From Epiperipatus broadwayi (taxonomy: Eukaryota > Onychophora > Udeonychophora > Euonychophora > Peripatidae), in contig JAQFVV010000030.1 of assembly GCA_028023455.1 (NCBI GenBank), positions 3,738,501-3,802,500 on the forward strand: a stretch of 64,000 nt of DNA, read 5' to 3'. This document shows positions 37,875 through 49,053 of this stretch, piece after piece; within the stretch, counting starts at the first letter, position 1, and every line of letters starts with the position of its first letter. Below the pieces are notes generated by a model. It searched no databases and was not told the origin of the DNA. It saw nothing but the letters and a program-made list of their open reading frames with translations. The position numbers and the translations under genes are program-made.

Positions 37875-38745
37875 TGCATTTATAAAGCACAGGAATACTC
37901 GCATTCTAAACATAAGATGGAGTTTTTGAAAAGATAAGAATGAATTCTCCTTATCTTTTTTAGCTAAATTTATATATATATATAAGCCAATCTAAAGATT
38001 ATAGAAATGAGAGTGTGAAGATCTTAATCAATACTTTTTAATTCATTCACTATATATGAATAAATAATATTTGCAAAATTTTTAAAATCTATTGCATGTC
38101 AATATTAGGTGCAATATTAGATATATAATTATTTATTTAATAAGCATTGTGTTTTATTTGTGATAGTTATAAGAGAAACATCCCAACACATCATCTAATA
38201 TGAATATCCAATGTCTTTAAAAAAATGTAACTTTATTTAAATATTCCAAATACATTCAACTGTTAATAATAGAACATCAAACAGACTTTAGTAAATGCAC
38301 AACATATTGAGAGGTATTATTCTCCCCTCTTGTTCAGGTGTTGCTGACCTGACCAGTGACAGTACTAGCATGGTATTTGAATCTGGATCCTTAAATTTTT
38401 CAATATGGCTTGGTTAGAGTGTTACCTTAAAATTCAATACTCAAGAATCTAAGTGTCCAGGTTACCTCTCAAAATATTATGCATTTACTAACCTGTTTGA
38501 TGTTCTATTACTAACAGTTGAATGTATTTGGAATATTTAAATAAAGTTAAATTTTTCTAAAGACATTCAATACACATATTAGATGATGGAAATAGTCCAA
38601 TATAAAAATACAACCCATAAAAAATATATATTGGAAAATGAAATCCCAACACATGTGTTGTTGGTGAATTCACTCTTATCTTTTCAAAGACTTTATCTTC
38701 TGTTTAGAGTGAGAGTATTCCTCATCTTTATAAATGCATACAGGT
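37875..38745. repeat. Outer inverted repeat of a nested foldback
   Basis: Left arm about 37875-37945 (tgcatttataaagcacagg..gaattctcc) and right arm about 38665-38745 (gaattcactcttatc..tttataaatgcata) are reverse complements and resemble the arms at 10078-10422. At 37968-38010 the words atatataagccaatctaaag and gagagtgtgaag belong to the dispersed family seen at 46.3 and 61.2 kb. Confidence 0.6.
38186..38594. repeat. Inner foldback, about 140-bp arms
   Basis: Left arm about 38186-38325 (acatcatctaatatg..caaacagac..gagaggt) and right arm about 38462-38594 (acctctcaaaatatt..gtttgatgttct..cacatattagatgat) pair closely. The loop of about 135 bp is not coding. Inserted inside the outer foldback. 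Confidence 0.8.
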
Positions 38746-39044
38746 ATGTGTCCGAGTAATACCCTTATGACTATTACAATACTAAATTGTTACATTATGA
38801 TTTTTAAACTATATTATTACAATTTGATACATAACTTCCATACATCTTGCATTCATACCTTTGACATCACCCATTCCTGATAAATATATTAATGATTTTT
38901 GCTCATCTAATTACTTAAGAGAATTAAGATTATTTGATTATCCATAGCTGAGATTTAATCAACTCAATTAAAAATTAATATATCTGTTCTTTAATAATGT
39001 ATTATTAAAAGTAACACTAAGTTACAAACAATTTCAAAAGAAAA
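38746..39044. other. Short AT-rich spacer
   Basis: Nothing seen. Confidence 0.4.
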
Positions 39045-39885
39045 AAATGCCTAGAAATAATAAATTAATCTTTGTTTAACATCAGATTTAATTTCAAATG
39101 TAACAGATTTTCCAATAATAGTAATAATATTTTTTCTCATTTCATCATATAGAAGCTGTATAATAAAATAAATTGTGGTGGATAAACAACTACTTTCGAA
39201 CAGTATGTTTTGACATAAACCAATATAAGCAATATACAAATCCCTTTGTTTCCAACATTTTTCTTACATTTTCCTACCAACAGAAATCATATTTACAGTG
39301 TTTCTAGATTTTCTAAACCCACATTGAGTCATTGTATTGATTCATCTTTGACTGGAAGTAACATTTTCAAGAAAATCCTTAAAATTATCTTTGCTGCAGG
39401 GAATAACAATGGAATTCATGGTAATTATTACAACCTTGCCTACTTTCTTAATTTTTAAAAAATTAGAACAATAGAAGCTTCTTTTTTCTCATGTGTCATA
39501 GCATCAGCCGGGATGCGAACCCGCTAACCCAGGACAACTGCTTGTAAAGCAGCTGTTGCTAACCTCTCAACCACCAATGCTTGACAGAAGCTTCTTTAAA
39601 ATCAAATAACATAATTTCATGAATCTGTATATTCCTTTTAAAAAATCCAAAATTTTTGAAACCACCATAACATTCACATATTTTAAAACTTTTCTAAATA
39701 TATTATCAGGATCTGCAGCCTTCCTATTTCTAAAATAACTAAGAACTGTTTTAACATCCCTAAGCTGGATATTATTGCCTTAATAGATAAAATCTATATA
39801 TCATTAAAAGTCATCATTTCAATTTGTGTAGCCTTATTCAAAAATCCATTTATTGAATCCACGCAATGGGCTTAGTATGAATGGA
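39045..39885 (-). pseudogene. LINE reverse transcriptase fragment, split by a SINE
   Basis: On the minus strand, right to left: RDVKTVLSYFRNRKAADPD near 39750, corresponding to the reverse transcriptase block with a lysine-alanine-proline-aspartate core. After the SINE at 39484-39585 come CNNYHEF-like residues (family: CNNYRGI) near 39425, QCGFRKSRNTVNMI near 39320, DLYIAYIGLCQNILFE near 39225, IIQLLYDEMR near 39150 and FEIKSDVKQR near 39080. It ends just before the catalytic double-aspartate block. The order matches jockey/CR1/RTE-X-type LINEs; it is a different element from the RTE copies and from the L1/Tx1-like copies. Multiple frameshifts make it dead. Confidence 0.7.
39484..39585 (-). 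mobile_element. tRNA-related SINE inside a LINE, 11-bp TSD
   Basis: Exact direct repeats agaagcttctt at 39473-39483 and 39586-39596. Minus-strand SINE of the common subfamily (gtcaagcattggtgg, gctgctttacaagcagt, B-box gcgggttcgcatccc), with a T-run at its left end as the tail. Confidence 0.9.
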
Positions 39886-40696
39886 GATTGAACGTGAAAC
39901 GAGATTTTTCCAGTAAATAACTTGTATTAATATTTATCGTATTTTAATAGTGCATTTGCCATATCTAAGTTTAAACTACACAAATTTTTCATACTATACA
40001 GTATTTTCTAGAGGAAAAGAATACGTAAACAGGTGGAAAAGCTTAATTTAAAAACTAATAAATACTATAATCAATTTATTTATTTTTTACTGGTTATTGA
40101 TAATAAAATATTAGCTATTCTTAGCGGGCTGATTAATCAGTCTATAAAACATTACTAAGAAAAACTCTTAGTCATTATAATTTGCTATCTTCAATAAAAT
40201 TAAGTTTTTAATTTTAATAAAGATAACTTCACTGTATCATTAAATTTTATATGCGTGAATCTTTTAATAAAGCGGTTCTTTCATTACGAATTCAATATCC
40301 AATCAGTTACAATTCTAGAAATCAATAATTTATAATCAATAATCAATCAAAAAATAAAATATTCTTCTACAATTGATTATAGTACATATTAATTTTTAAT
40401 TTAATGTATATAAGTATTCACTATTCTAACCCTTTTCTCTGCTCCCTCCAAAAAAGTTTTGCAAAGGAAAAAAACGGACAAATTAGTCATAAATATTCCA
40501 TACAAGTTTAAGATTTTTTTCATATAAAGAGCTCAAAGAGAATTTTATAAATCATTTCAAATGTCTCGTGTTCTGATAATAGCGTAGCATTGATTCCAAA
40601 GTCTTTACAATATAGATTTGTAGGCATCTTCTCTAAATTTCCTTTATTTAGATGTTTTTTTAAATCTGTCAGAAATGTATTTTTAAACCATTAAAA
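39886..40696. other. AT-rich spacer, nothing recognised
   Basis: No gene or repeat recognised. Confidence 0.4.
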
Positions 40697-40752
40697 ATCA
40701 CATGATCACCATTTCTTATGCTTGCTCATAATTGTTATTAAAACAGGCAAAA

Positions 40753-40829
40753 ATCAAGCATTGATGGTCTAGCGGCTAGTATAGCTGCCTTCTGGCCCGG
40801 GTTCACTTCCCTGACATATATAAAAAAAA
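40753..40829 (+). mobile_element. tRNA-Gly-type SINE nested in a hammerhead-family copy
   Basis: tcaagcattgatggtctagcg, gcggctagtatagctgcctt, ggcccgggttcacttccc, gacatata and an A-tail. A short deletion removes the usual 3' side of the anticodon arm. The junctions lie inside the word caggcaaaactctcc of the host repeat; only an A-run is shared at both ends, so the TSD is ambiguous. Confidence 0.8.
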
Positions 40830-40989
40830 AAAACTCTCCATACAGTAGTGGCACTCAGTGTAAGCTAGAGAAATCAATGGATGTCAGAAGATGTGTGCAT
40901 AAAATCCCTATCTAATGCCTACTCGTCCAATATCCCCAGACTAGTTTCTAGCATTAGATCCTAAGATCTAGGTGCAGTGCTCTCAGATC

Positions 40990-41046
40990 CAAAGCTCCTC
41001 ACTGATGAAAGTTACAAATTAGCAACTAGTCTGAGGATATTGGATG
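40990..41046 (+). ncRNA. Hammerhead-like motif, decayed core
   Basis: CTGATGA at 41002-41008 and ACTAGTC ending at 41031; stem I inner helix TCCTCA with TGAGGA is perfectly Watson-Crick, outer ATCCAA with TTGGAT also pairs. However GAAA is changed to GCAA and stem II is disrupted, so it should be inactive. Confidence 0.5.
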
Positions 41047-41156
41047 AGTAGGCACTAGATAGGGATTTTATGCACAAGCCTTCTGGCATTCATTGATTAC
41101 TCTGTCTTGCACTGAGTGGCACTACTGTATGGAGAGTTTTGCCTGTTTTAATAAAT

Positions 41157-41470
41157 GTATTTTTACTCAAGTAATAATACTTTATTATTGAGTGGTAATT
41201 TATTTGTTGCTTGTCATTTTCTTTTCGCATTTACATTAAATAGTTTGTTTTTTTTTTATCTATTTTTTTATATTTAGAGATTGACATTTGTATTTATTAA
41301 AAATAAAATTTAAAATTACTTACTCATATTACTCGTATAAGATATTGTAAAAAATTATTTAGAAAGTTTGATTTGACTGACTATTATCAATCGCTGAAAA
41401 TTCTTTCTCAAAACCAATCTGTTTTATAAAAATTTTTTATTAATAATAAACTTGTTTTCATGGTTTAAAT
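41157..41470. other. AT-rich spacer, nothing recognised
   Basis: Nothing seen. Confidence 0.4.
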
Positions 41471-41482
41471 AATAAGGAAGAA

Positions 41483-41587
41483 GTCAAGCGTTGATAGCCA
41501 AGATGTTAGTACAGCCACCTTGCAAGCAAGCAGTTGGTTGCAGACGGTTATTGTGGGTCCAGTCGATGCTATGACATATGGAAAAAA
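41483..41587 (+). mobile_element. tRNA-related SINE, diverged
   Basis: gtcaagcgttgatagccaag, accttgcaagcaagcagt and tcgatgctatgacatatgg plus A's. B-box degraded. Flanks share a near-identical 12-bp repeat (aataaggaagaa, aataagaagaaa). Confidence 0.7.
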
Positions 41588-41599
41588 AATAAGAAGAAA

Positions 41600-42533
41600 G
41601 AATTTGATTTGTTGACCAACCAAATAACTATCATTCTTCTCGAAAACATTTTTCGATTAGTTAACTAGAATAATAATCATGCGATCAGTTGGTAGACATT
41701 AATACTATTATCTGTCGACAATAATTTTCTTCATTTAACTTATAGATCTTGTTTTTTTTTCTCACTTTTTTCATCTGGAAATAAATCTCCAAAGCTTTAA
41801 TTTTTGAATCCACCATTTTCACCACTGCACCAAATTGTCCAAACCTATAATCACTAACATACGTTTGCTTTTTCTTGTTCTCAATTCCTTATCCAACATG
41901 CTAAATAAAGCTCTATACCTCAACACATATTTGCAGCTACATGGCATTTAATAACTTTGCCTATACCTCTGTAACCAGTCTTTAAAATTATGATATGATC
42001 TTTGTTTTATTTACTCTATACTTATCATATGCCATATAGTTTTCTTATGTAAAAATTAACATATAATAAAACAACCACCTAAATGAATATTAAATCATTG
42101 TAAATCTAACAAGTCATTTCATGTCCTAATTAACTCTTTGTCACTTATATATATAATTTCTTTTGAAACTGATTTTAATACCAAATATATATTTATATGT
42201 ATATAGATAGATACTACTAATCCCCTTAAAAGTACAATGTGTATATAGAGTAGATTCTATATGCCTAAACTAATATAAAACATAACCAAATACTTCATCA
42301 ATAAAGATGGCTTTAAAAATAAATCTCCGTGGTTTAGCCAATGGAAAAGTGACGCTCAGGATTCGTGGATCACTAGATCATGGATCCAGCTGTTTTATTC
42401 CCAATATTCAACTTTTCATGATCCTCCTAGAAATAAAACATTTATTATTTTATGCTAAATAAATAGCAAGTTTAAAAATATAAAGAGAGATAGAAATGTC
42501 GAATTCTAGTGCTAAATTATATCTTTTATTTTC
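41600..42533. other. AT-rich spacer; weak tRNA-like words
   Basis: At about 42329-42400 a tggtttagccaatgg and a degraded B-box-like gatccagctgttttattccc are suggestive of an old tRNA-derived repeat but too weak to call. Confidence 0.25.
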
Positions 42534-42557
42534 AACAATAATAATAACAACAACAAC

Positions 42558-42589
<32 letters not shown>

Positions 42590-42629
42590 CAACAACAATA
42601 ATAATAATAATAATAATAACAACAACAAC

Positions 42630-42661
<32 letters not shown>

Positions 42662-42744
42662 CAAGAACAAACAACAACAACAATAATAATAATAATAATA
42701 ACAACAACAACAATAATAATAATAATAACAACAAGAACAACAAC

Positions 42745-42779
<35 letters not shown>

Positions 42780-42783
42780 CAAC

Positions 42784-42821
<38 letters not shown>

Positions 42822-42861
42822 CAATAACAATAATAATAATAATAATAACAAGAACAACAAC

Positions 42862-42897
<36 letters not shown>

Positions 42898-42898
42898 T
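42534..42898. repeat. (ATA/ACA)n compound microsatellite
   Basis: Alternating ATA and ACA blocks with rare AAG. The Asn/Thr/Ile and Leu/Val/Ile reading frames are the repeat translated. Confidence 0.95.
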
Positions 42899-44584
42899 AA
42901 ATAGTTAATTATTAAAATATGTATTATTCCAAAATATCGAAATATAGCAACTGCAAGATTTTTTTTTTAAAAAAAAAAGTTTATTTTATATTCTTAATAT
43001 CCATTTTTCTTAATCTTATCATTAATGTTTATTATAAATAAGAGCATGGATTAATCTATCATATTTAGAAAATTGTTAATAACTGGATAATTAGTATTAT
43101 ATATATTGTTTTAATTTCTCTTTTTTAATATAATAAAATAAACTATTGCTTACTTTCCACACAATTTTATCTAGAAAATAAGAAATATTGGAGTTATAAA
43201 GAAGAATGATGTGATTTTGGAATAATAGAAAGACAATATAATTAAGATTATAAATCTTTAAGAATAAATAAGAAAATTATAATGTAAGTCCAACATATTA
43301 TATAAGTTTATCAGTGACATTTGATTATGCTGGTGATTGGGTATCATTACTAATCACTTAATACTGAGGCTTATACCATGTTCACAGCAAATTAGATTCA
43401 TAGGTTCAAACTGTGTTAACAGCAGAATATATTATTATGGTTGTAACTAGATGAGCAGAATTATTTACAAGAGTTTACCTGGGTTTGTGTTACTTAGCTG
43501 CGTCATATAACTAAGTTACAACAGTTTTGATTATCAATTGGGTAGTGATCATATCCATTGGAATTGAGTCCTACCCATGTCACATTCTTATTCTTAATGG
43601 CGAATATTCTATGCTGTCACTTATTTTTTAATTCCCAGTCCAGACCACAAAAAATGCATCTACTTTAATTGCATGAGAATATGATTTGCTGCTGCATTTT
43701 TAAATGATAAGATGGTTTATTAAAAGAATGTTTGTGTTTTGAGTTTCAAATTCTAGTTCTGTTATCTGCTAGGAATAATCTGTTCAAAACAGCTTTTTTT
43801 AAAGGATAATACATTTGATAAAAACTGAATAATTAACTAAACTCTTTAGTTAATGTCCCTTATGCTTAAAACTTTTATAAATATAATAATGTGAAAAAAC
43901 TTTTTTCAACAAGTGGAACCCATAAATTAGAAAGCAAATAATTGATGTCTGATTACTTTGAAAAAGAAAAGATAAACAAGCAAAATAAATCTCCAATGTG
44001 ATACTAATATCAATGCCTAATAAAATATTTGCAAGTATAAATAATATATATGAAATGTATCTTTGAGAAATTCAAAGATAATCAATTGTAATATTTACTA
44101 AGGCAATAAACCTAAAGCATGTGCGGTTGAAAATACGAAAGTAGGGACCTCTACAGGTCTTAACCACAAGCTTATCCATTGGAAGAAAGTCTTTAAAAAA
44201 ATACCTAACATTAATTATAGTCATATTAACAATTACTAATTGGATAGAATTCAGTAACTATTCAAAATAAAACTTTCAAAATATATGTGGCATCTTGAAA
44301 ATGAAAAGTAGCAGTTTCAGATGAAAGTAAAAAAAAAAAAAAGAAAAGCAGTGCTTGAAATATAAAGTTCAATAAATGAATAAATAATTATGTAAAAGTT
44401 ATAGATAAAGTGATAAACAAATAAATGTTGCTTTTATTAATAAAATTAATTATGCATATAACTTGAGGTAAAAATAGAATAAAATAAGAGTTTTAATTAT
44501 TTGCATTTACATTATTCAAAGTAGTAATGACTGGAGAGCAAGTTGAAGCAATGATTTTTATTAACATCTCTCAAAAATTAAATA
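42899..44584. other. AT-rich spacer with a trace of a dispersed repeat
   Basis: At about 44130-44172 'tagggacctctacaggtcttaaccacaag' resembles the dispersed family at 46299-46801. No gene found in the remainder. Confidence 0.35.
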
Positions 44585-44881
44585 CAATCTTTTTTTTCAT
44601 TATCATCATCATCATCAACCATTATCAATCCACTGCAGGATGGTTTCTCCAAATTCAATCCATCTTCTCCGATCTTTAGCTTTTTTTCTCCACATCATCT
44701 CTGCACACTTTCTTATTTCATCCATCCATCTCATATGTGGTCTCTTTCTGTATCTTTTACATTCTCTTGAAATCCGGTTTAAGATTTCAATTGTCCATCT
44801 AGTATCATCTCTTTTAGTAATATGTGAAACTTTAATAAACTGCCCGATTTTTTTTGCCAAAAGCAATATAATTTTTAACAT
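44585..44881 (-). pseudogene. RTE-type LINE extreme 3' end
   Basis: A minus-strand frame (open 44881 to 44615) reads HITKRDDTRWTIEIL, then RECKRYRKRPHMRWMDEIRK, then KDRRRWIEFGETILQWID. This is the C-terminal signature shared with 23350-23580. It is followed, on its 3' side, by a (TGATGA)n tail visible as atcatcatc at about 44602-44616, which supports RTE. The frame is uninterrupted for 88 codons, so this fragment is less decayed than the others. Confidence 0.8.
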
Positions 44882-46298
44882 TCATAATATTTATTAATCT
44901 ATATTTTCTTTTTAAAACTTGTATTATTTTACTGAATTCATAACAAAATATTACATAAATTAAGAAGTTTCCCTCACTTTTTATATGAAAGCATAAATCC
45001 AATGAAAGTTATGCTTTTCAACAAATGGAAAATAAATATTTAATTTTTACATATACATTTATTTTTATCGCTCTTATTCATCCAACTTATATTTTTAATT
45101 TTTTAAGTTTGTTCTGCATCTAAATTCCGAAGATGAGTAAATGTTCGTTAATGTATCATATTTATATATTAGTTAAAATAGATATCGTATCAACATTTTA
45201 AATTGCGTTGAACTGAAAGGGTCTCATAAAAATATTAAAAACTTTTATAAATTTGATACTTTAAAAAAAAAGGTTACTAATACTGGAGTAATATGAATTT
45301 ACTTGTAATTTAATAAAAAGTAAACAGATAAATAAATAAGAATACTATGTTCAATACGTACAAAATGGGAGAAAGCTAAATATTATTTGAAGCAAAAGGC
45401 ATTTTTATGATAATAAATATTATTTTTATTTAAACTTGTAATTTCTTTGGTGTCATATAACATTTTTGATAATATATAAACATCAGCTTTCTTTCTCTAT
45501 TTATTAAAAAAAAAAAAATTTTAAAATTGTGATTTATCCGTCTGAGAATTGTTACATTATTGGGTAAAAAAAAAATAAGTAGACTCAACTTAAAATCTAC
45601 AATAACTCAAATTTTGATCTGCCTTTTGTAAACCAAATATTATAATGATTTTTTTTTAAGCGAAACCAAAAAATATTTAATAGCTTACATTGGGGGGAGC
45701 GGTTGGAGGGGAAAAAAGTAATAAATAAATTCCTATCTCAAAATAATATTTGTAGGTGAGATTATCAGATTACAAAACTATTTATTTATTAACCAAGTTG
45801 AAGCATGACTCAGTTTTCCTACATTTATATTTTTTATACGATTTTTAAAATCATATTTAAAAGGAAATGCTTCATAAGCTAAATATTCTTATATCAAGTT
45901 TCAACTTATCACTTCCAAGGTTCAAATATCACATGATCTTTCAACACCAGCTCAATTTTTGTTATTATTCTATATCTATAACCTTTAATAACTTATGGCA
46001 TAGCAATAACATCTACAGAATTTTTGTACAAAGAAGCAGAGAATATTGAACAAGTACTAAGCCTAATGAGGATTCACATTTTTTTTTATATTACCCTCTA
46101 GCTAAGAGTATCTAACTACCTATTTTTACATATGCTGAAATAACATGCATTCATGTAGTAAAATATTTTTATTGCCTTTGTTTTTTATAATAAAATTATT
46201 TACTAACTATTAATTTAAATAAACCTGAAAATTGAAAAAAAAGTTATAATTAATGAATATTAATTTTAAAAAAGCACTAATCTGCATATAAATATAAT
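44882..46298. other. AT-rich spacer, nothing recognised
   Basis: Includes G-rich 'tggggggagcggttggaggg' near 45690. The 60-codon frame at 45867-46049 is unassigned. Confidence 0.35.
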
Positions 46299-46801
46299 GT
46301 AGGTTGAAGATAAGATGCCGCTCTTATTTTTATAAAGTCATAATTTTGTGTTAAGATTTGTAGAGGTCCCTCTCATGGTAAAATTAAGCACCAAGGCACA
46401 TAGTATTAAGGTTAAATTCTTATATGTATTTATGTGCTGACCATGTACTTAATAAGAATTAATGTTTACAGCTTTAAATTGATTCCAAATATTTCTAATT
46501 ATAAGATCTAAATATTAACTCGCTGTGAATCAAAAGATTTCATGGGTGGTGATTTCTAAATGAGGTAGTGGCCTTAATTAGTGAAGAACATACTAGCTTC
46601 ACACTCTTAAATCAAAATGCTTTAGATTTGCCTATATAATTAGAAAGTAGGTTGAAGATAAGATGGCCACTCTTGTCTTTATAAAGTAGTAATCTTGTGT
46701 TAAGATGGTAAAATTAAGCACTCAAGATGCATAGTATTAAGATTAAAACCTTATATGTATTTATGTGCTGACCATGTGCTTAATAAGAATTAATGTTTAC
46801 A
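46299..46801. repeat. Direct duplication of a dispersed repeat
   Basis: 46299-46471 and 46647-46801 share gtaggttgaagataagatg, ttgtgttaaga, tagtattaag, and 'tgtatttatgtgctgaccatgt', then taataagaattaatgttta. The two are about 348 bp apart. The second unit lacks the gaggtccctctc segment of the first. The family also occurs at 6940-7045, 37968-38010, 44130-44172, 60260-60360 and, reversed, at 61185-61340. Class unknown; no coding capacity. Confidence 0.8.
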
Positions 46802-46973
46802 CTTTAGTTTGTGATTTTTTTTAAAAATAATTTTATATTTTACAGGTACTAATTTAAATTTACTATATCAGATAATCTTAATATTATGTTGAATCATGAT
46901 TCATTAAATTAAAGTGAATCATATACAAAAAAAATAATATAGTATACAATTTTCAATTTATTTTTAGAGCATG

Positions 46974-47489
46974 TTATTTTATATAGAATTCCCTTGCAAA
47001 AGCATGCTTTTGACTAGAAAGAAAAGTTTTATTACAGTGTATCAATGATAAAACATACTTCTTATGACAATTCAACCAAAAATATTTTATTATGAGACTG
47101 TGCACAAGATCTAGTGCCCGTAGGTAAGCTGCAGCACTGTGTATTATGGTGAAACAATAGCCATTGTTAATAATAGAGCTACTCAGCATATGTATGCATA
47201 TAAGAGAGCTTAAAATAATAGCAATAACATTTTAATATTCTTAGAACATGAAAAAGCAGCCAGTCAGAAGTTTGAGCACTCGAACCCTGAGATTGTATGT
47301 ACTGAAAAAAATGACTGCAAAAGAAAAATAAAGGTGGCATACTACATCATAAATGATCCACATGCCATTAATAGAAAAGACATGTGTTTCTCTGTCTCTA
47401 AGAAGTGTTTGGACTGATTGATCTTTTGATAGTAAAATTGTTTTGCATATGATGACTAATTTGCATATACTAGCAAATTCTAACAACAC
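46974..47489 (-). other. Two open minus-strand frames, unassigned
   Basis: Frames at 46974-47189 (NNGYCFTIIHSAAAYLRAL) and 47241-47489 (LLRDRETHVFSINGMWIIY) are slightly less AT-biased than background and on the same strand as the exon-like segment at 48767-49038. No clear splice sites and no family recognised; they may be chance. Confidence 0.15.
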
Positions 47490-47659
47490 TACAATGTTTC
47501 TAATTCTTTTGCCATGGATATGAGGCTAAAAGACCTCAAAAGTTCTAAGCCTAATGTTTAACTATCATTTTTTTAACTTCACCAATGAGCATTTGAAGAG
47601 GAGTATAATTATTATGAGACTGTTAGTAAATATTTGCATTATATTATTAATAATGTTCA

Positions 47660-48190
47660 AATTAATAAAATTACATTTTATCATCATTTTCAATCTTTAT
47701 TAATACACTGCAGAATAAAGGACTCTATAATATGTTTTGTACAATCTATGGTCTCTCATTTTCATGTCATAGCATCAAACTTTTTTATTTTATTCATTCT
47801 TTTCTATTTGTGATTTTTTACTAGATCTCTGACAATCTCTTGAGGTTCAGTTCAAGACTTCATTCTCTATTTATTATCATTTTTTATGACTAATATATGT
47901 CTAATCTATACCCATTTGTCCTCTCAAATATTTTACTTTCAATTTTTCTTTGTTAGACCCAAATACATCTTTTCATACTGCAGTATGTTGATTACTGTAT
48001 TGCTCTTTTATTTAAGTGTCCAAAATTCAGATTCATATGTAAAAACTGGTAAAAGACATCTATTAAATAGCGTCATTTCAAACACATTATTTCCTTTTAA
48101 TATGAATTAGTTCTACCAAAATTATTACATTCTAATTTAATTCTTTGATTAAATTCAGCCATTAGGTTTCAATTTTTATTAATAATTTGA
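47660..48190 (-). pseudogene. RTE-type LINE fragment, heavily decayed
   Basis: On the minus strand: FNQRIKLECNNFGRTN near 48120, matching the family's E-NHRIKL-W-AFGRNN block; then LNFGHLNKRAIQ near 48020, matching SEIWTLNRRTIK; then decayed sequence to the 3' end near 47690. No intact frame. Same family as 20385-23600. Confidence 0.65.
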
Positions 48191-48766
48191 TCAAAGTATT
48201 TGTAGTTATTGTTTTAATTCATGATTACTATTTATATTTATATATGTGTGTGTATGTGTGAAGGTAGATACAGATATGATTATTATTCACATATATAAAT
48301 AATCAATTTACAAGACTGCTTGAAAGCATTCATTTTGATTCGTTCTACGAATGTGCTGAATTTATTTTTAGAATAGCATGCCAACTGATATAAAACAAAC
48401 ACCCAGGCATGGTGAGATTACTCACGCAATCAAAACAAACTTAATCACCATCTATGGATATTTGCTACTGTTTCATTTTTTATCTACTGCTTCAACATCA
48501 AAACAATATTAATAATAATAATAATAATAACATAATATAAAAATGAGTGGAATTTTGTTAATTGAAAATTCAAATATTTTTTGTTATCTTAAATTTTTCT
48601 TAGCAAATAGATATAGAAAAAATAAAAAAGCATATTTAATATATAAGAGAAAATCTTACATATTACAATTGTCAAAAGAAAAACACGCTATTTTTTATAA
48701 ACAGTTTTTTGAATGATTTTTTTTGACTGGAAAAAATTTCTTTAAAAATTTCTAAAAAATATTTAC
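48191..48766. other. AT-rich spacer, nothing recognised
   Basis: Contains a short (TG)n near 48246 and (TAA)n near 48509. No gene. Confidence 0.4.
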
Positions 48767-49038
48767 TCATTCTTCACTGATATCTTGGCATTGTTTTCAA
48801 ACCAATCCTTTTTAAAACTTAGTATATGATAAACGCAGCCATGGACTCAACATATGTTGGAGTCTGATTTCTCCAATAATAGTGGGAATCGCATCACATT
48901 ACAATAACCAGTGCATTGATACCTGAATTCTTTATCTTCTAGCAAATAATAGCCAGATGCCCATTTACTGACAACTACCGGATGAAGAGCTATGTTGATT
49001 ATTGACAGTCTATCTAGGAAAAGAAGCTTGTTTGTACT
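48767..49038 (-). pseudogene. Exon-like segment of an unknown gene, one in-frame stop
   Basis: A strong acceptor, tgctttttttttcag, at about 49039-49053 is followed on the minus strand by STNKLLFLDRLSIINIALHP, then VVVSKWASGYYLLEDKEF and YQCTGYCNVMRFPLLLE. A TGA at 48847-48849 follows ..SDSNIC; the frame continues with VHGCVYHILSF and KKDWFENN to a gtaaat that could be a donor. The TGA may be the true stop of a last exon, or a CGA (Arg) codon lost by C-to-T change. The cysteine and aromatic content and the splice acceptor argue for a real or formerly real exon. I do not recognise the protein. Confidence 0.4.
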
Positions 49039-49053
49039 CTGAAAAAAAAAGCA

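Larger units (their letters stand above)
40697..41156. mobile_element. Hammerhead-family repeat split by a SINE
   Basis: Leader atcacatgatcaccatttc, then tgttattaaaacaggcaaaa, followed by a SINE (40753-40829). The left arm resumes at aactctccatacagtagtgg and ends near ccccagactagtttctag. The internal piece gcattagatcctaagatc, a plus-strand ribozyme motif (41002-41031) and the right arm ending gcctgttttaataa follow. Confidence 0.85.

Noticed and set aside
42450-42900. Leu/Val/Ile and Asn/Thr/Ile frames of more than 130 codons
   Set aside because: (ATA/ACA)n microsatellite, not a gene.
47270-47310. B-box-like ggttcgagtgc on the minus strand as a tRNA gene
   Set aside because: No A-box, acceptor or anticodon arm can be placed around it.
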